Shown piece after piece: positions 1-9,036 of a DNA stretch of 48,003 nucleotides. The DNA is taken from NCBI GenBank assembly GCA_016717225.1, contig JADKGB010000025.1:1-48003 (forward strand), read 5' to 3'. The position numbers were made by a program, and so were the translations under genes. The notes beneath the pieces were generated by a model. The model worked only from the letters and a program-made list of their open reading frames with translations. It was not told the origin of the DNA and made no database searches. The number at the start of each line of letters is the position of its first letter. The first letter of the stretch is position 1. The DNA comes from Flavobacteriales bacterium (GTDB taxonomy: Bacteria; Bacteroidota; Bacteroidia; Flavobacteriales_F; PHOS-HE28).

Positions 1-994
1 ACGCAAGTTTATCACTCAGCAACCTCATCTCGATCATCGGTGCGATGCGCTCGTACAACATCCGATACGTCGCCTCGCTGATCGGCATGTCAACCCCAAG
101 CTTGCCGTTGATCTCGTGTACGCACTTCACCGCGTAGTAGCCCTCGGCCACCATGTTCATTTCGAGTTGCGCGGCCTTCACGCTATACCCCTTGCCCACC
201 ATGTTGCCGAACTCGCGGTTGCGACTGAAGGTGGAATACGCTGTCACGAGCAGATCGCCGAGGTAGGCGGGCTCGTTGATGTCGCGGTCGATCGGATGCA
301 CGGCCTTCACGAAGCGAGCGATCTCCTGGATGGCGCGGCTCACCAGCACTGCACGGAAATTGTCCCCATAGCCGAGCCCAACACTGATCCCGCTGCAGAC
401 GGCGATCACGTTCTTCAGGATCGCCGCGTACTCGGTTCCGTAGATGTCGTCGCTGATCGTGGTCTTCATAAAGCGCCCGTTCAGCGCCTTGCCCATCGCT
501 TCGGCCTTGGCCGTGTTCTGGCTGGCGATGGTGAGGTAGCTCAACCGTTCCATCGCTACTTCTTCCGCATGGCAGGGACCACAGATCACACCGAAGTTCT
601 CCTTGGCCACGCCCCAATGCTCAAAGAGGTATTCACCCACGATCTGGTTGGTCTCCGGCACGATCCCCTTCACCGCGCTGAAGAGCGTCTTTCCGGCCAG
701 CTCAGACTTGTCGAGCTTTTCCATCGTGTTCTTGAGGAACGCGGAAGGCACTGCCACGATGAGCGTGTCGGCCTCTTTCACTACGGCGTGCAAGTCGTCG
801 CTCATGGCGAGCCTGTCCACTTCGAATTGCGCCGCACTGATGTAGTTCGGGTTGTGCCCGTACTTCCGAATGTGCGCGATGTTCTTCTCGCCACGCACCC
901 ACCAACCAACGCGCTCGGCATTGCCCGAAAGCAACTTCACCAGTGCGGTTCCCCAGCTCCCTGCACCGATCACAGCGACCTGTCCGAGGCTCAT
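1..994 (-). CDS. gpsA: Glycerol-3-phosphate dehydrogenase [NAD(P)+], 3' end cut by window edge
   Basis: This enzyme reduces dihydroxyacetone phosphate to sn-glycerol 3-phosphate in the cytosol, supplying the backbone for phospholipids. The 331 visible codons begin with a Rossmann fold carrying the glycine motif GAGSWG at residues 10-15. The segment AILKNVIAVCSGI, with the catalytic lysine at about residue 194, is followed by GLGYGDN as in known GpsA proteins. The reading frame is open to base 2, so the stop codon lies outside the window, but the length already equals a typical GpsA and only a few residues should be missing. The start ATG shares the four bases ATGA with the stop of the upstream M28 peptidase gene, so the two are probably co-transcribed and translationally coupled. 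Confidence 0.93.
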   Translation of the reverse strand, partial: MSLGQVAVIGAGSWGTALVKLLSGNAERVGWWVRGEKNIAHIRKYGHNPNYISAAQFEVDRLAMSDDLHAVVKEADTLIVAVPSAFLKNTMEKLDKSELAGKTLFSAVKGIVPETNQIVGEYLFEHWGVAKENFGVICGPCHAEEVAMERLSYLTIASQNTAKAEAMGKALNGRFMKTTISDDIYGTEYAAILKNVIAVCSGISVGLGYGDNFRAVLVSRAIQEIARFVKAVHPIDRDINEPAYLGDLLVTAYSTFSRNREFGNMVGKGYSVKAAQLEMNMVAEGYYAVKCVHEINGKLGVDMPISEATYRMLYERIAPMIEMRLLSDKLA

Positions 995-2694
995 TTGAAC
1001 GTGACGTCCGCCTTCATTTCCTTTCCATCGCGCAACACGGTGACCTTGGTGGTTTCGCCCTTGCTGAAAGCACCGAGCGCCTTCATGTAGCTCATCATGT
1101 CGGTTACCGTGTTGTCTCCCAGCTTCACGACCACGTCACCCACTTTCAGCCCGGCCACAGCTGCAGGCTTACCATCTGTAACGCCATCGATCCGCATGCC
1201 TTGTCCGCTGAACATATAGTCAGGAACTACGCCGAGCGTCACCTTGAAGGAAGGCGTCACACTTGTGTCAGCAGCGGTTTTTGTGAACGCCAGTTTTCCG
1301 TCGTCATTGAGTTCGGTGATGAGGTCCTCCACGTGCCTGGTGATGCGCAACATACCGCCGTAGTTGATCTTCTCCTCATCGTCGCTGGGCTTGTGGTAAT
1401 CCTCGTGCGCTCCAGTGAAATAGTGCAGAACAGGGATGTCCTTGAGATAAAAGCTGGTATGGTCGCTGGGGCCTACGCCGCTCTCCGTTGTCTTCACCAA
1501 CAACGCAGCTGGGTCCTTCTTGGTCGGCTTGCCCTTGATAACAGGTTCCGGCTTCACGATCGCCCATGCAGGAGAAGTACCGACTCCATTGATGCCGATC
1601 GTATTGCTGGTGTCCAATCGCCCCACCATGTCGAAGTTGATCATGTAGTTCAATTGATCGAGCGAAACGGTCGGATGCTTCGTCCACCAATTGCTTCCGT
1701 AAAGCCCAAGCTCTTCGCCACTGAAGGCCATGAACAGGTAGTTGTTGTTCTTCGTTCCGGGTATTTGCTGCAGGTCGCGCGCCAACTGCAGCATCACCGC
1801 AATACCACTTGCGTTGTCATCGGCTCCATTGTGGATAGCAGGTTCGCCACGAAACAATGATCCCTCGATGCCATGGCCCAAATGGTCATAGTGTGCACCG
1901 ATCACCACCACATTCGGCTGTCCGTTGTCGAGATACCCCACCACGTTGTGACCTGTGTGCACGGGTCGTTGAATATCCACTTGAACAACCACCGGACTGC
2001 CGTCGAGACCGAGCTTGTCAAATCCCTTCTTCGTCAGGAACACCACCGGGACCGAACACGGCGTGATCTTCTTGCTCAAGGTGGTGTCTGGATCATCGGC
2101 GGTCTTGTCGTCGTTGTACAAGAGGATGGCATTGGCCCCAAGGCTGATGGCGTCGTTGATGCGCTTGCCGATGTCGTGGTAAGCCAGCCACTTGCTATGC
2201 GGATGAATACCATCCGGTGAACTGACACAGATCGCGGCTGCATGCCCCTTCACGTCCACCCCATTGAAATCGTTACGGTTCATTTCCGGTGCGTTGATGC
2301 CGTAACCACACTTCGCTGATCGGGTGAACACCGTGCCCGAGGAAGACCAGCTCACCGGATAGTATTCCGTACCCAACTTCAGCTGGCTTCGACCAACCTG
2401 AACACTGTTCTGTGGACCAAGTACAGGGGCCGTTTCGAAGGTGAATGCTTGCAAGAATGAAGCTTCATCCCCTTTCGGCAACAACTGCGCGTTCATGAAC
2501 TCCTTCACGATATAGTCCGATGCAAGACTTTCAAAAGGCGTAGCGGTCTCGCGCCCTTCCAAGCGGTCGCTTGCCAGGAATTGGATATCGGCTTTCATCT
2601 GTGCCTTGGCGACATCATCAGGCTGGAGTTGGGCAACCAACAGAACAGGCAAACAAGCGACCATGCAAAGCAGGCCTAGGCGGATCGTTTTCAT
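991..2694 (-). CDS. Secreted M28-family zinc metallopeptidase with C-terminal PDZ domain
   Basis: This is a predicted exported aminopeptidase of family M28 (567 residues). A signal peptide (MKTIRLGLLCMVACLPVLLVA) opens the protein. A PA-like insert follows, then the M28 catalytic domain with AHYDHLGHG (His268), the metal-bridging DDNASG, the catalytic pair GEELG, and the late metal ligand in SDHTSFY. A PDZ domain fills the last 90 residues or so, with LKVGDVVVKLGD. A longer frame begins at 2739, but the TATCTTCG promoter box at 2702-2709 lies inside that extension and the signal peptide begins exactly at 2694, so I prefer 2694. The gene overlaps gpsA by four bases. The substrate cannot be inferred; periplasmic or surface peptide trimming is likely. 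Confidence 0.9.
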   Translation of the reverse strand: MKTIRLGLLCMVACLPVLLVAQLQPDDVAKAQMKADIQFLASDRLEGRETATPFESLASDYIVKEFMNAQLLPKGDEASFLQAFTFETAPVLGPQNSVQVGRSQLKLGTEYYPVSWSSSGTVFTRSAKCGYGINAPEMNRNDFNGVDVKGHAAAICVSSPDGIHPHSKWLAYHDIGKRINDAISLGANAILLYNDDKTADDPDTTLSKKITPCSVPVVFLTKKGFDKLGLDGSPVVVQVDIQRPVHTGHNVVGYLDNGQPNVVVIGAHYDHLGHGIEGSLFRGEPAIHNGADDNASGIAVMLQLARDLQQIPGTKNNNYLFMAFSGEELGLYGSNWWTKHPTVSLDQLNYMINFDMVGRLDTSNTIGINGVGTSPAWAIVKPEPVIKGKPTKKDPAALLVKTTESGVGPSDHTSFYLKDIPVLHYFTGAHEDYHKPSDDEEKINYGGMLRITRHVEDLITELNDDGKLAFTKTAADTSVTPSFKVTLGVVPDYMFSGQGMRIDGVTDGKPAAVAGLKVGDVVVKLGDNTVTDMMSYMKALGAFSKGETTKVTVLRDGKEMKADVTFK

Positions 2695-2701
2695 CAGGGC
2701 C

Positions 2702-2709
2702 CGAAGATA
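2702..2709 (-). promoter_or_regulatory. Promoter -7 box TATCTTCG upstream of the M28 peptidase gene
   Basis: On the minus strand the bases read TATCTTCG followed by GGCCCTG and the ATG at 2694. This fits the Bacteroidota -7 consensus TAnnTTTG with one change (C for T), the same variant seen before lysS, ricT, holB, pgk and tdk in this window. No clear -33 element was identified. Confidence 0.55.
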
Positions 2710-2773
2710 TTCGTGAGACATACCTGCAGCGCGCTTCAATCGTTAGGCATGTGAATTGTAGAAAGCCCACGCC

Positions 2774-2995
2774 ATGAAAAACCTGTTCGTTGCCTTCGTT
2801 GGTCTACTGTCTTTTCTCTACCTGATCAATCCCACGTTCGGCGTGTTCGAATTGTTGCCGGACAACATTCCCTTGGTGGGCAACGTGGATGAAGCCACGG
2901 CCAGCATGGTTCTGCTCGGTGCCTTGCGCTATTTCGGTTACGACCTCACGGATCTGTTCAAACGAAAGAACGCGGCACAAGTGCGAACCAATTGA
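2774..2995 (+). CDS. Small membrane protein, DUF1232/YkvA-like
   Basis: This 73-residue protein starts with a hydrophobic segment (MKNLFVAFVGLLSFLYLIN). It continues with LLPDNIPLVGNVDEA, which resembles the DUF1232 core in which a proline-rich turn of the type PDxIPxxGxxDD joins two hydrophobic helices. The second hydrophobic segment, ASMVLLGALRYFGYDL, is followed by a short basic tail. The family has no known biochemical function. The gene diverges from the M28 peptidase and ends 20 bases before the ATG of the HEAT-cyclophilin lipoprotein, so these two may be co-transcribed. The family assignment rests on the short motif only. Confidence 0.7.
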   Translation: MKNLFVAFVGLLSFLYLINPTFGVFELLPDNIPLVGNVDEATASMVLLGALRYFGYDLTDLFKRKNAAQVRTN

Positions 2996-3015
2996 TCGCT
3001 GTACCAACTTGCGGC

Positions 3016-4962
3016 ATGAAATATTTCGTGTTCGCGATGCTGCTGCTCCAAGCCTGCGGAACCGGTAGCCAGAAACCGGATCTACGACAGCCTACCGCAA
3101 CAACGTGGCCTGATGAAAAGACCTGGTCCATTATCGATGCACAAGACCACCGCGACACAAAGCGGCTGCTCGAATTACTGACGGACACTTCCGCATCGAT
3201 CCGCGCGAAAGCAGCGCTGGCCTTCGCGTCGGTGGGGGATAGTCTAGCCGTTCCGGATCTTTTGCATGCACTTGGTGACCCTGATCCAACCGTTCGTGCG
3301 AACGCAGCGTTCGCATTCGGCTTCTGTGGCGACAGCGTGAACGTGCATCAACTGATCGAACGTTTCTCACCGGAAGAAAATGCTGCGGTACGTGGTCGTA
3401 TCGCGGAAGCCGCCGGGCGTTGCGGACGAAGGGCTGGTGCCGATCTTCTCCTGCGCCGCTCGCTCTCCACCAAAGCCGATTCGCTCGGCGTGCTGCGTGG
3501 CCTCTTCTTCGCCACCGCGACCGGAAGCACGGACACAAGCCATGTACGCTACTCACTTTCTCTTTTCACCGCAAAGGATCCTGACCTGGACGAAGCCGCT
3601 CTGCAGATCTGTGCTCGCAGCAAATCCGGATCAGTCCAGCCATTCACGAAGCGGCTGCTCGAGATCGCGCAAATGATGCCGGACTCCGGATCCATAGAGC
3701 TTCGCCTCCCGCTCCTTTCCGCATTGGGTAAAACGGGAAACGATGAAGCGTTCATTCGGTTACAAGAGTCCCTTGTGAATGATCCCGAACCACGCATTAG
3801 AGTGATGGCATTGCGTGGGATCGGCCGATATGAAGAACCGAAAAAGCACGAAGTGATCTGGGCTGCATTGAAGGATTCCAGTGCCATGGTCCGTGACATT
3901 GCCGTGGAGCAGTTTCTCGCATTGAACGAACACCCGGACGGCCAAATCCTGTGGACACTGGCTCAAGAGCATTTCGATTACGCGGTGAAGCTCCCGCTCT
4001 ACGGTTTGGTCATGAAATACGGCGACGGCGATACGCGCACCACCTGTGGGATGTTGATGAAGAGCATGGCGCAACAGGATCTGGGGCCATACCTCAACGC
4101 GGAATTGACAAAAGCACTCTGGGCCGACAGTGATACAGCGCGTGCGATCATGCTCGGTAATTCGCCTGCTGTTGTGCGGCAAGCCGCGATGGATACGTGG
4201 CTGGAACATTTTGAACTTTTGCCGGAGCGCGTGGAGGTGTCCAAGTCTATGCTCGACCGATCACATGCGTCTTTCATGCGCGATGCACTTACATCAGGTG
4301 ACGCTGGCCTTATCGCTTCGGCCTGCGAGAAGATCAACGACGAGGACTCGGATTATCTGAAGGAATTGCTCGATTCGAAGACAATCGGAACGGTACGAAT
4401 GGCACTTCATCCTATTCGTGATCTCGAAGCCATTCAACTCCTTGATGCCGCAATAGCCAAGCGCGATGGCAAGCCCGCTCCGAAGCATGTATCGCCACCC
4501 TTCAACCATCCCATCCGGTCCGCCGGGCTCCAGCTCGGCCAGCAGTATCGTATCAAGACCAGTCAAGGCGACATCATCCTCGCGCTTGAACCAGAAGTCG
4601 CTCCTGGAAGCTGCGCCGCCTTCGATTCACTGGTGGCCACAGGCTACTACAACGGCAAATTCTTCCACCGCGTGGTGCCGGATTTCGTTGCCCAAGGTGG
4701 CTGCCCCCGAGGCGATGGCTATGGCGCCATGGATTGGACGTTGCGCACGGAGATCGGTCTTGAAGGCTTCACCACAGGCGCTGTCGGGCTTGCTTCCGCA
4801 GGCAAAGACACCGAGAGCTGCCAGTTCTTCATCATGCTGGCTGATGCTCCGCACTTGGATGGGCGCTACACGCGTTTCGCGCATGTGGTAAGCGGTATGG
4901 AAGTAGCGTGGAAGCTTCGTGTAGGTGATCGCATCATTGAGGTTGCGCAGGAGTATCCTTGA
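3016..4962 (+). CDS. Lipoprotein with HEAT repeats fused to a C-terminal cyclophilin-type peptidyl-prolyl isomerase
   Basis: The 648-residue product starts with a lipoprotein signal (MKYFVFAMLLLQACG) whose lipobox LLQAC predicts acylation at Cys13; an in-frame ATG at 2992 would place residues ahead of this signal and is less likely. Residues of about 40-480 form degenerate HEAT/PBS-lyase-like helical repeats (for example KAALAFASVGDSLAVPDLLHA). The last 150 residues are a cyclophilin domain with FFHRVVPDFVAQGG and the active-site segment ESCQFFIML. The probable role is folding or chaperoning of envelope or secreted proteins, with the HEAT solenoid as a docking surface; this is inference from domain types. 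A strong inverted repeat follows immediately downstream. Confidence 0.88.
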   Translation: MKYFVFAMLLLQACGTGSQKPDLRQPTATTWPDEKTWSIIDAQDHRDTKRLLELLTDTSASIRAKAALAFASVGDSLAVPDLLHALGDPDPTVRANAAFAFGFCGDSVNVHQLIERFSPEENAAVRGRIAEAAGRCGRRAGADLLLRRSLSTKADSLGVLRGLFFATATGSTDTSHVRYSLSLFTAKDPDLDEAALQICARSKSGSVQPFTKRLLEIAQMMPDSGSIELRLPLLSALGKTGNDEAFIRLQESLVNDPEPRIRVMALRGIGRYEEPKKHEVIWAALKDSSAMVRDIAVEQFLALNEHPDGQILWTLAQEHFDYAVKLPLYGLVMKYGDGDTRTTCGMLMKSMAQQDLGPYLNAELTKALWADSDTARAIMLGNSPAVVRQAAMDTWLEHFELLPERVEVSKSMLDRSHASFMRDALTSGDAGLIASACEKINDEDSDYLKELLDSKTIGTVRMALHPIRDLEAIQLLDAAIAKRDGKPAPKHVSPPFNHPIRSAGLQLGQQYRIKTSQGDIILALEPEVAPGSCAAFDSLVATGYYNGKFFHRVVPDFVAQGGCPRGDGYGAMDWTLRTEIGLEGFTTGAVGLASAGKDTESCQFFIMLADAPHLDGRYTRFAHVVSGMEVAWKLRVGDRIIEVAQEYP

Positions 4963-4963
4963 A

Positions 4964-5066
4964 CGTCATCGCGAGGAGGCTCCGCGACGAAGCGATCTGT
5001 AATTCACCACGTGACTAATTACAGATCGCTTTGGCATTGTTGAATGCACAATGCCTCGCGATGACG
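4964..5066. repeat. Palindromic intergenic repeat between two convergent genes
   Basis: The outer arms CGTCATCGCGAGG (4964-4976) and CCTCGCGATGACG (5054-5066) are perfect inverted copies. An inner pair, AGCGATCTGTAATT (4991-5004) and AATTACAGATCGCT (5017-5030), is also perfect. The whole gap between the converging stops is occupied by this structure. Sequences beginning GTCATnGCGAGG with AGCnATCT inside are a widespread family of mobile-like intergenic palindromes in bacteria. It may also act as a bidirectional transcription terminator here, although no U-tract is present. Confidence 0.8.
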
Positions 5067-5067
5067 G

Positions 5068-6576
5068 TCAATCGAATTTCTCCGGCCGCATTTGCGGGAA
5101 CAACAACACTTCCTGTATCGCCGGGTTGTTCGTGAGCAACATCACCAAGCGATCCACACCAATGCCAACACCAGAAGTCGGCGGCATGCCATATTCCAAC
5201 GCTCGCAGAAAATCCTGATCGATGAACATGGCTTCGTCGTCTCCACGTTTTTGCAGTTCCAGTTGCGCTTCGAATCGTTCGCGTTGATCGATCGGATCGT
5301 TCAGCTCGCTATAGGCATTGGCCAGTTCGAATCCGTTCACGAAAAGTTCGAACCGCTCCGTCAACCGCGGATCATCACGGTGTTTCTTGCACAATGGACT
5401 CATCTCCACTGGGAAGTCGCAAACGAATGTTGGCTGGATCAGTTCCGGTTGCACCAACGCGCTGAACAACTCATCGATCAACTTGCCTTTGCCCATGCTC
5501 GGTTCAATATGGATGTTGTTCCCAGCACACAGTGAACGCAGCGAAGGTTCGTCCATTTCCAGAACGTCTTTGCCTGTCTTCTCCTGGATCGACCCGCACA
5601 TGGTGATGCGTTTGAACGGCGCCGCGAAGTGGATCTTGTTCTCCTTGAACGTCGCGCTTGAAGAACCATTTGCCGCCATGCAAACCTTCTCCAACATACC
5701 CTCCATGAATCCCATCATCCAGCGATAGTCCTTGTAGGCGACATAGAGCTCCATGATGGTGAACTCCGGGTTGTGTGTACGGTCCATGCCTTCGTTCCGG
5801 AAGTTGCGGCTGAACTCGAACACACCTTCGAAGCCCCCGACAATGAGGCGCTTCAGGTAAAGCTCATTCGCGATCCGCAAATACAAAGGCATGTCCAATG
5901 CGTTGTGGTGCGTCTCGAACGGACGTGCGGCAGCACCGCCGGGGATCGGTTGCAGAACTGGCGTGTCGACTTCATGGTAGCCGGCATCGGTCATGCACAC
6001 CCGCATAGCGGTAACGATGCGCGACCGCTTGAGGAACGTTTCGCGCACACCGGGGTTCACATTCAAGTCCACATAGCGCATACGATAGCGCTGCTCTGGG
6101 TCGGTGAAGGCATCATGCACGTTGCCTTGCTCATCTGTTTTCACTACAGGCAGCGGACGCAATGCCTTGCCCAATACGGTCATCTTCTTCACGTGGATCG
6201 TGATCTCCCCAGTGCGTGTGCGGAACACATGTCCTTCAACGCCGATGAAATCGCCCAAGTGCAACAAGTGGCGCCAGACTTCGTCGTACATCGATTTGTC
6301 CTCACCCGGCGAGATCTCGTCACGTGCGATGTAGATCTGTTGATCGCCCATATGATCGCGCAGCACCGCGAACGAAGCCTTGCCCATCACACGGAACGTC
6401 ATCAACCGGCCAGCGAAGACCACATCGAATGGCTGGTCAACGAACGTGGCTTTGATCGCTTCTGAGGTATGCGAAACAGGAAACTCAGCGGCCGGAAATG
6501 GATCGATGCCGAGGGCGCGCAACTTGGTCAACGCATCACGGCGTATCAGTTCCTGTTCACTCAGTTGTTCTGACAT
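5068..6576 (-). CDS. lysS: Lysyl-tRNA synthetase, class II
   Basis: The enzyme charges tRNA-Lys with lysine in the cytosol. The 502-residue length is usual for bacterial LysS. An OB-fold anticodon-binding domain covers about residues 55-150 (FAGRLMTFRVMGKASFAVL). The class II catalytic core follows, with motif 2 around FEFSRNFRNEGMDRTHNPEF and motif 3 GVGIGVDRLVML near the C terminus. The ATG at 6576 is preceded by its own TATCTTCG box at 6597-6604, so it can be transcribed apart from the PBP1A gene 49 bases upstream. It converges with the HEAT-cyclophilin gene across the palindromic repeat. Confidence 0.97.
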   Translation of the reverse strand: MSEQLSEQELIRRDALTKLRALGIDPFPAAEFPVSHTSEAIKATFVDQPFDVVFAGRLMTFRVMGKASFAVLRDHMGDQQIYIARDEISPGEDKSMYDEVWRHLLHLGDFIGVEGHVFRTRTGEITIHVKKMTVLGKALRPLPVVKTDEQGNVHDAFTDPEQRYRMRYVDLNVNPGVRETFLKRSRIVTAMRVCMTDAGYHEVDTPVLQPIPGGAAARPFETHHNALDMPLYLRIANELYLKRLIVGGFEGVFEFSRNFRNEGMDRTHNPEFTIMELYVAYKDYRWMMGFMEGMLEKVCMAANGSSSATFKENKIHFAAPFKRITMCGSIQEKTGKDVLEMDEPSLRSLCAGNNIHIEPSMGKGKLIDELFSALVQPELIQPTFVCDFPVEMSPLCKKHRDDPRLTERFELFVNGFELANAYSELNDPIDQRERFEAQLELQKRGDDEAMFIDQDFLRALEYGMPPTSGVGIGVDRLVMLLTNNPAIQEVLLFPQMRPEKFD

Positions 6577-6596
6577 GGGAATTTTAGAAAGGGTGC

Positions 6597-6604
6597 CGAA
6601 GATA
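6597..6604 (-). promoter_or_regulatory. Promoter -7 box TATCTTCG upstream of lysS
   Basis: The minus strand reads TATCTTCGGCACCC, ending about 20 bases before the lysS ATG. It matches the TAnnTTYG box with the GCACC extension that recurs in this window. Confidence 0.55.
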
Positions 6605-6606
6605 CC

Positions 6607-6623
6607 CCTCCAGCATATGGAGG
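6607..6623 (-). terminator. Possible weak terminator hairpin after the PBP1A gene
   Basis: CCTCCA (6607-6612) and TGGAGG (6618-6623) form a six-base stem with a five-base loop directly after the PBP1A stop. There is no U-run, and the lysS promoter box begins within three bases of the hairpin, so attenuation rather than full termination is possible. Confidence 0.3.
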
Positions 6624-6624
6624 T

Positions 6625-9027
6625 TCACTCCCAAGCCGGACCGCCGCTCTCTTCCTCCTCTTCGAAAATATCCGTGTCGCCAGCAACCTTTCCGCACTCG
6701 AGACTAATGCCCTGCATGTCTGCTGGCCGCGGAAAGTCACCCCTGCTGATCTTGATGGTACTATCGGCGTACACCTTGTTCATGTAGTAGCCATAAATAG
6801 GCAAGGCCATGTTGGCGCCCTGACCAAGATCGGTGCGACTGAAACGCACGCTTCGATCTTCCGCTCCGGTCCAAACACCGGTAACCAGATCCGGTGTGAT
6901 ACCGATGAACCAGCCATCGCTGTTGTTCTGCGTAGTGCCTGTTTTGCACGCGGTCGGATACTTGATATTGCCATACTTGGCGCGATTTCCCCAGCCATGG
7001 CGAAGGCGCATAGCCGAACCGCGATCAGCAACGCCCTTCAACATATCGAGCATGATGTAAGAGGTGCGCGCATCCAAGGCCTCTTCTGTCTTCGGTGTCA
7101 CATCGTAGATCGCGTTGCCGTTCTTGTCCTCGATGCGTGTGAAGACCACTGGTTCAATGTAGACGCCTTCGTTCGCGAACGAAGCGAAAGCGGCCGTCAT
7201 CTCTTCCAGTGTGAGATCGGCCACGCCCAAACACAGCGACGGCACAGGTTCCATAGGGCTCTTGATGCCCATGTGCCGGGCGAGCACTGTAACCGCTTGC
7301 GGACCATATTGCTTCATCAAGTATGCTGTAACCGTGTTCACTGAGTTGGCCAAGGCTTGCTTGATGGTGAGCATGCCACCATACTTGTTGTCGCTGTTCT
7401 CTGGACACCAATCGGCTTGGCCTGTAGGCATATCGAAGCAGGTCTTTTGGTTCGGAATACGCATACATGGATCCATGCCTTCCCGGATCGCGGTCGCATA
7501 GATGAACGGCTTGAACGTGCTACCGACCTGCCTGCGCGCTTGAGCCACGTGATCGTATTGGAAGTGCTTGAAATCCGGGCCACCTACCCACGCCTTGATG
7601 AAGCCCGTATGCGGGTCCATGCTCAAGAGACCACTGAGCAAAAAGCTCTTGTAGTAGCGAATACTATCGTTGGGGCTCATCGTTGTATCGATCTCGCCGC
7701 GCCAACTGAACACGCGCATTTTGGACTTTTTTTCGAACAAGGCCGGGATCTCGCTTTCCTTCACCACAGGCCATTGGGTATCGCAACCGCCTTTGTCAGG
7801 ATCGCAATGAAAAAACTTCTTGCCACCAACAGTGATGGTCTCGATATAGCTGGCCGGGCGTTGGCAATTGCCACAGAGCTTTCCGGTAAGCATCTTGTAG
7901 CGTTCGCTTCGCTTCATGGCGGTTACCATAATGGTGTTCACCTCCTCGGTGGTCACCCGGAAGTCGAACGGCCTGTTCTTCTTCCCTTTGATATCCTTGA
8001 AGAACTGGGGTTGCAGCTCAGCACTCAAATGCTCACGCACTGCGAACTCGGCACCTTTCTGCATGCGCTTATCGATGGTGGTGTAGATCTTGAGGCCATC
8101 GGTATAGATATCGTAAGCACTGCCGTCGGCCTTGGCGATACGGCGCTTGCCCGTCTTGGGATCCTTCTCGCTCAGCAGTGATTGCACCTGCGCTCGCAGC
8201 GCTTCACGGAGGTATGGGGCTGGGCCTTCGGTATGATCGATACGCTGGAAATCCAACCCGAGCGGGAGTGCTTTGAGCGAATCGCATTCGCCTTGTGAAA
8301 GCATCCCGTTCTTCTCCATTTGATTGAGAACAACATTGCGGCGGGTCAACGTCGTTTCCGGCCGGCGCATGGGATTGAACAGCGCGGGGTTCTTGCACAT
8401 ACCCACCAACATCGCGGCCTCGTGCAGCTTCAGCGAATCCGGTACGGTGTTGAAGTACACCCGCGCCGCACTGTTGATGCCCACCGCTTGATTGATCCAG
8501 TCGAAGCGGTTGAGGTACATCGCGATGATCTCGTCCTTGGTGTACTCGCGTTCGAGCTTGGCGCTGATGATCCACTCTTGCGCCTTCTGGACCACTGCCT
8601 TGAAGAAGTTCTTGTCCCGCTCGTGGAAGAGCATCTTGGCAAGCTGCTGCGTGATGGTGCTCGCCCCGCCCTTCTTCCCAAGGAACACAGCGGCCCGGGC
8701 GGTTCCCCGGATATCGATGCCGCTGTGATCACGAAAACGTTCGTCCTCAGTAGCGATAAGCGCGTTTACCACATTCGGGTTGATGTGATCATAGTCAACC
8801 GGAATACGGTTCTCGCGATAATACTGGCCCATAAGACTACCGTCGCTGAAGAGCACGGCGGTTGCCAGATCGCTTCGAGGATTCTGAAGTTCCGTAGTAC
8901 TTGGCAGGTCTTTGCTCGTAGCGGCGATCACGAGCAACAACGCCAAGAGAACGAATGGCGAAAGCACAATCATCCACCATGTTCGGCCCTTGCTGACCCT
9001 GCCCTTCGCTGAGGCTTTCTTCGCCAT
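6625..9027 (-). CDS. Penicillin-binding protein 1A: bifunctional peptidoglycan glycosyltransferase and transpeptidase
   Basis: This class A PBP polymerises and cross-links peptidoglycan in the periplasm. A short basic cytosolic tail and one membrane anchor (MIVLSPFVLLALLLVIAATS) precede a GT51 domain with EDERFRDHSGID and GASTITQQL. The transpeptidase domain shows GSTFKPF (catalytic Ser503, Lys506), SVN and KTGTT. The length of 800 residues is normal for Bacteroidota. An unusual feature is a linker at about residues 380-415 with four cysteines (LCGNC, then FHCDPDKGGC), resembling a metal or disulfide knuckle outside the cell membrane. The protein ends in an acidic tail. The gene follows gldH by nine bases and belongs to the ricT-gldH-PBP operon. 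Confidence 0.95.
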   Translation of the reverse strand: MAKKASAKGRVSKGRTWWMIVLSPFVLLALLLVIAATSKDLPSTTELQNPRSDLATAVLFSDGSLMGQYYRENRIPVDYDHINPNVVNALIATEDERFRDHSGIDIRGTARAAVFLGKKGGASTITQQLAKMLFHERDKNFFKAVVQKAQEWIISAKLEREYTKDEIIAMYLNRFDWINQAVGINSAARVYFNTVPDSLKLHEAAMLVGMCKNPALFNPMRRPETTLTRRNVVLNQMEKNGMLSQGECDSLKALPLGLDFQRIDHTEGPAPYLREALRAQVQSLLSEKDPKTGKRRIAKADGSAYDIYTDGLKIYTTIDKRMQKGAEFAVREHLSAELQPQFFKDIKGKKNRPFDFRVTTEEVNTIMVTAMKRSERYKMLTGKLCGNCQRPASYIETITVGGKKFFHCDPDKGGCDTQWPVVKESEIPALFEKKSKMRVFSWRGEIDTTMSPNDSIRYYKSFLLSGLLSMDPHTGFIKAWVGGPDFKHFQYDHVAQARRQVGSTFKPFIYATAIREGMDPCMRIPNQKTCFDMPTGQADWCPENSDNKYGGMLTIKQALANSVNTVTAYLMKQYGPQAVTVLARHMGIKSPMEPVPSLCLGVADLTLEEMTAAFASFANEGVYIEPVVFTRIEDKNGNAIYDVTPKTEEALDARTSYIMLDMLKGVADRGSAMRLRHGWGNRAKYGNIKYPTACKTGTTQNNSDGWFIGITPDLVTGVWTGAEDRSVRFSRTDLGQGANMALPIYGYYMNKVYADSTIKISRGDFPRPADMQGISLECGKVAGDTDIFEEEEESGGPAWE

Positions 9028-9036
9028 TACCTGATG

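Noticed and set aside
116..1860. Long plus-strand open frames opposite gpsA and the M28 peptidase (116-1090, 943-1860)
   Set aside because: They are rich in His, Arg and Leu, have no domain, and lie entirely opposite well-supported genes; a common effect in GC-rich DNA.
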